From positions 25,280,894-25,344,893 of the forward strand of contig NC_092231.1 of NCBI RefSeq assembly GCF_036320965.1: a stretch of 64,000 nt of DNA. The letters are read 5' to 3'. Within the stretch, counting starts at the first letter, position 1, and each line of letters opens with the position of its first letter. This stretch comes from Panulirus ornatus. Its lineage: Eukaryota; Arthropoda; Malacostraca; Decapoda; Palinuridae. A program made the position numbers and the translations under genes. The notes beneath the pieces were generated by a model. It saw nothing but the letters and a program-made list of their open reading frames with translations. It searched no databases and was not told where the DNA came from. Shown here one piece after another: positions 60,744 through 64,000 of the stretch.

Positions 60744-61855
60744 TCCTTCATCCCACGCCCAGTCTGTCAGTCTGAGTCTTTGACTTTTACACAAGCATCC
60801 AAGCGCTTCTCACTTGTTCACTTTCCACACTTGAAATGATTCCTCGAGTGAGACCAGTGTCTCTGTTTCCATGCATGATAAGTATCCATGAGATGTTGAT
60901 GGGTAACCAGATTGTTCAGTCCATAAGATAACGGTGGATAACGAGATGGTTCCGTCCGTTTGTACGGAAGTTGAAGCTAAGCAGTGATACCGTCGCTTCA
61001 ATAGAGGAAAAATGTTGCAGTTTTTCGAAAATCAGTCAACGACAGGGGCTGCGAACAATGCCAATGTGGACTATCAACGACCTTGTTCTTCGTCTTCGTT
61101 CTGAGGAAGAACAAGAAGTCGTGTCGTAGGAAGAGAAATAGTCGTCTTGTGATAAAGGGGTCGTGTTGTGAAAAATAGAATGAACTCTGTAGTAAAAAAG
61201 AGTAAATATCGGGTTCAGCAAAAAGAGAAATTGCAGTGAAAAAAATATGTAACAAAAAAAAAGGGGGGGGGGGGGGATCTACCAGTGAAAACAAAAGTTT
61301 TTCATGAAATATGGGATCTTATGAATATAGTCGACTAGTGAAAAAAAAAGCGGGTTGTTTAACGAAAGGAAAGGGTTGTGTAGTGAAAATGAAAAGGAGT
61401 CAGGTCATGTGCAGTTTAGACTTATGGTCGCATCGTCTGTCGAGATCTAAGAAAGAAAAGAAAGAAAAAGGGAGAGGAGGAGGAGGAGGAGGATATAGTG
61501 GGGAGGGGAAGGTAAGGATGAACCTGAGCGTGACAGACGAGGGAGTCGACAAAGGTTTCGACTTAAGTGAAGCTTCGACCAAAATGATGAAACGGCACTC
61601 GTGAGATATTTCTCGCTGGTCGACCAAACCGTCATCATCAAAGGGCAATAAAAAAGATGAAGGGACAAAAAAAATCTTAATTATTCTTCATCACCCGGAC
61701 AAAAGTGGGTGAAATTGGATAATGTGCATGAGGGTGAAATTACGTAATGTTGAGTTTTTTATTCGTTTTATTTCGGAACTTCGCGTTTATGGGATGTGTG
61801 ATAAATGTAGTGAAACGTATTAACGATTTGGTGGCATTGTTTTCCATATTTATAT
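60740..61855. other. No gene; homopolymer junction and purine-rich DNA
   Basis: An A-run followed by a run of 14 G lies at 61252-61275. 61100-61680 is purine-rich on the plus strand. No coding motif recognised. Confidence 0.5.
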
Positions 61856-61857
61856 GC

Positions 61858-62053
61858 TGTAGTCGCGCCGTTGCGATGTAGCGTCAGGGATGGAGCCGTG
61901 AGGGGGGAAAAAAAAAATTCTCCTTCCTTATTCCTACTATTTGTAAGTTGTAATACCGAAGGTGAGGGTTTCCAGACTTCCTTCCCGCTCCCATTAGTGA
62001 CCTTCTGCGAGAGTACGTGGGTAGTATTCTTTATCCCTTGTTCATAGGGATGG
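61858..62053 (-). mobile_element. SINE, diverged full-length copy
   Basis: Colinear with the young SINEs in the same orientation: CGATGTAGCGTCAGGGATGG, the A-run, GAGGGTTTCCAGACTTCCTT, GTGACCTTCTGCGAGAGTAC and GTAGTATTCTTTATCCCTTG. Many substitutions, so an old insertion. Confidence 0.7.
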
Positions 62054-62104
62054 TCGTAACCTTTAATATTATTATTATTATCATCATTGTTGTTGTTGTT
62101 TTAT

Positions 62105-62300
62105 GGTATATTGGTGGCGACTTGCTGTCATTGGACTGAACCAGGGTAGATGTAGCGGACAAGGTGTGTGTGTGTGTGTGGGGCTTGGCTGTGGGTGGTG
62201 GATTTCTCGTTTCTGTACCTGGTACATGACAGCAGGATGGTGAATGTGTGCAGGTGAGGTACTTGTCCTGACGCTACCTAACTCACTAAGGCGGTAAAAC
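62105..62300 (+). mobile_element. RTE-type LINE, 3' UTR fragment
   Basis: Landmarks are TGGTATATTGGTGGCGAC, CTGTCATTGGACTGAACCAG, GTACATGACAGCAGGATGG and the terminal GACGCTACCTAACTCACTAA, parallel to the RTE tails at 3815-4182 and 20930-21213. No coding part. Confidence 0.65.
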
Positions 62301-62392
62301 ATGAACTAGTGTACGTGTTGTAAGTACAACATGAACTAGTGTACGTGTTGTAAGTACATGAGCTAGTGTACGTGTTGTAAGTACAACATGGA
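62298..62392. repeat. 30-bp tandem repeat, 3 units
   Basis: ACATGAACTAGTGTACGTGT followed by TGTAAGTACA. Two 30-bp copies and one 27-bp copy, immediately after the RTE tail. Confidence 0.9.
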
Positions 62393-62964
62393 GCTTGTGA
62401 AAAAAAGACTTGTTCTCGTTTGGCCCCAGTTGTGAGAGCAAGAGTCCACATAGAACTGACCTGATGGTACCTTGTACCACGATGGTGGTAGGAAAAAAAT
62501 AAAAAAATGAAAAAAACTGCACTTGTGATAACCAGATGATAGGTTCTGTGTGGAACGACAGATTTAGACCTAATCGTTGTTAGGTGACAACGGTAATGGG
62601 ATACAACTGTGACGTAATGGTGAGCTATTTTCATGGCCATTACTCGAGGAAACCATTTATCTGTTGGGTAGCTAGCTAGCATACAGTATCCATATCGCAC
62701 TTCGTGGTACTCAAGACCAAATGGCTTTTTAAAAGTGTCCAGGAAACGTTCAGACAGATTCGCTAACGGAATATTTTCGTCGGTATTTTGATTAGATATT
62801 ATGCAAGATCATCATCTTATCTCCCTTCGTATTTTTGTCAGATTTATTTTTTGTTTTTACCCACTGGCAATTTTCACCTTAAGAAGGTAATTAAAAAACG
62901 GACGACTAATTCTTCGAAGATAAATCCTCATATGGATCCTTCCTAGGTTTGCAGTTTTAGGCAG

Positions 62965-63085
62965 TGATAGTAGAGGAGGGAAGGATTTTCAGCCTCCTTA
63001 CCCAATCCTGCCCCTCTTAGTTGTCTTCTACGACACGCAGGAGATACGGAGTTACTACACCTTCTACAATATCTTTGGGGATAGG
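62965..63085 (-). mobile_element. SINE head fragment, diverged
   Basis: GGAAGGATTTTCAGCCTCCT, then GTCTTCTACGACACGCAGGA and GGGGATAGG, match the head half of the young SINE in the same orientation. The RTE-shared end is missing. Confidence 0.65.
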
Positions 63086-63489
63086 TGAGGATCGTGGTAT
63101 TAATGATAATGGTAATGATTTTGATGATAATGATAATTGCAACAAAGGAGAAAATAAGAAAAACAACAAATCCTTTAAAGAATGGAGATATTGAGGACAT
63201 AGGTTAGTGAGTGAGATGGTGAGGTGAAGATGCTGTGGAGTGGATGTGAAAAATGTGTACGAGAACAGGAGACATTGGACAGTTACCTGATTGCCTGGAC
63301 GATGGTAGTGGTTGATCCACTGTATGGAGGAAGGGTGAGCAGAAGTGAGTTTAGGATTTATTGAGGGAAAAAATGTCACCACAGTACAGGTATCATAGTG
63401 TTTGGTGGGATGATGACTCATCTTGTTAAAAGGATTACTGAACCCAGTGGTGGTGATGAGTAAAATGAGCTTAGGAAGGTTGAGGGTAA

Positions 63490-64000
63490 CTGGATCACAT
63501 ATTTGTCCTCGTATTTGCAGTAGAGAAAGTTATAGAGAAAGGGATGATTGTATTAGATATGCACGTTCCTCTTTCTCTGTATATATGGATATAGGAAAGG
63601 CATAGTATAAAGTGAACAAGGAAGCACTTTGGAAAGTTTTCATCGTAAATGGTGTGCATGGAAGACTTCTAAAGGCTGTCTAGAACTTCTGTAAGGGCAG
63701 AAGTGGCTGTGTGAGGGTAACTGGTGGCGTAACGGGTTTGAGGCAAGGGAATGCGTCAAGGTAATATGCCGTCACCCTAGTTGATTGATTATTTAGATGG
63801 AGGAAGCTTTGTCTGGGATAATAGCTAGGTGGGATGTAGTACTAAACCATGGAGAAACATAGTGGACATTGCCTCAGTTGGTATTTACAGAGTAAGAGCT
63901 GGATATGATTGTGGGGCCGTGGGATGATTATGTCGGAGGTGATGCTCAAAAGTGATCGTGAATGGATGTATGACATTAGCCTTTGAACGGGATGGAAGAT
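63490..64000 (+). mobile_element. RTE-type LINE fragment, runs off the right edge
   Basis: Plus-strand translation gives SVYMDIGKA (motif A with its aspartate kept, near 63580). It continues with VNKEALWKVFIVNGVHGRLL (63612-63670), GCVRVTG and GLRQGNA-type residues (63700-63760), colinear with the RTE copy at 22240-22445. An in-frame stop and frameshifts make it inactive. Right of about 63790 homology is weak, and the 3' part lies outside the window. Confidence 0.7.

Overview
The window looks like non-genic DNA from a large, repeat-rich arthropod genome. The best guess is a decapod or other malacostracan crustacean. This is an inference from three things: extreme density of long pure dinucleotide tracts, the mix of RTE-, jockey- and CR1/L2-type LINE remnants, and a young SINE with an (AT)n tail. 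No host protein-coding gene, rRNA or CRISPR array could be supported. Almost every long open frame is either a microsatellite or minisatellite read as protein, or a decayed reverse transcriptase.

Layout. 1-20.8 kb: dinucleotide tracts, minisatellites (34 bp at 7.3-7.8 kb, 31 bp at 13.6-14.0 kb, 26/22 bp at 15.3-16.0 kb), a GC-rich island at 16.3-16.7 kb, a 5'-truncated RTE tail at 3.8-4.2 kb, and five copies of an inverted-repeat family with 21-bp tandem arms. 20.9-24.1 kb: a cluster of retroelements joined through (AT)n tracts (RTE tail, 2.3-kb RTE reverse-transcriptase copy, tRNA-like piece, SINE). 24.1-33.2 kb: a decayed jockey-like LINE at 27.8-29.2 kb, two more copies of the inverted-repeat family and a 26-bp minisatellite. 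33-46 kb: a large 34-bp minisatellite at 37.4-38.5 kb, an RTE fragment at 39.0-39.7 kb, three antisense CR1/L2-like LINE remnants and a second young SINE. 46-64 kb: 27-bp and 33-bp minisatellites, unassigned single-copy-looking sequence at 48.5-52.5 kb, further repeat-family copies, and another RTE fragment running off the right edge.

The most interesting structure is the dispersed family with 21-bp units. Each better copy has a palindromic core of about 70-80 bp. Tandem units flank the core in inverted orientation, and the left and right arms have expanded independently. This resembles the architecture of foldback-type transposons, and I recognise no named family. The second is a SINE-LINE partnership: the SINE ends in the same short sequence as the RTE element, and both carry A/AT tails that appear to seed many of the (AT)n microsatellites.

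All family assignments are by eye from translated motifs. No database search or alignment was run, and boundaries of decayed elements are approximate.
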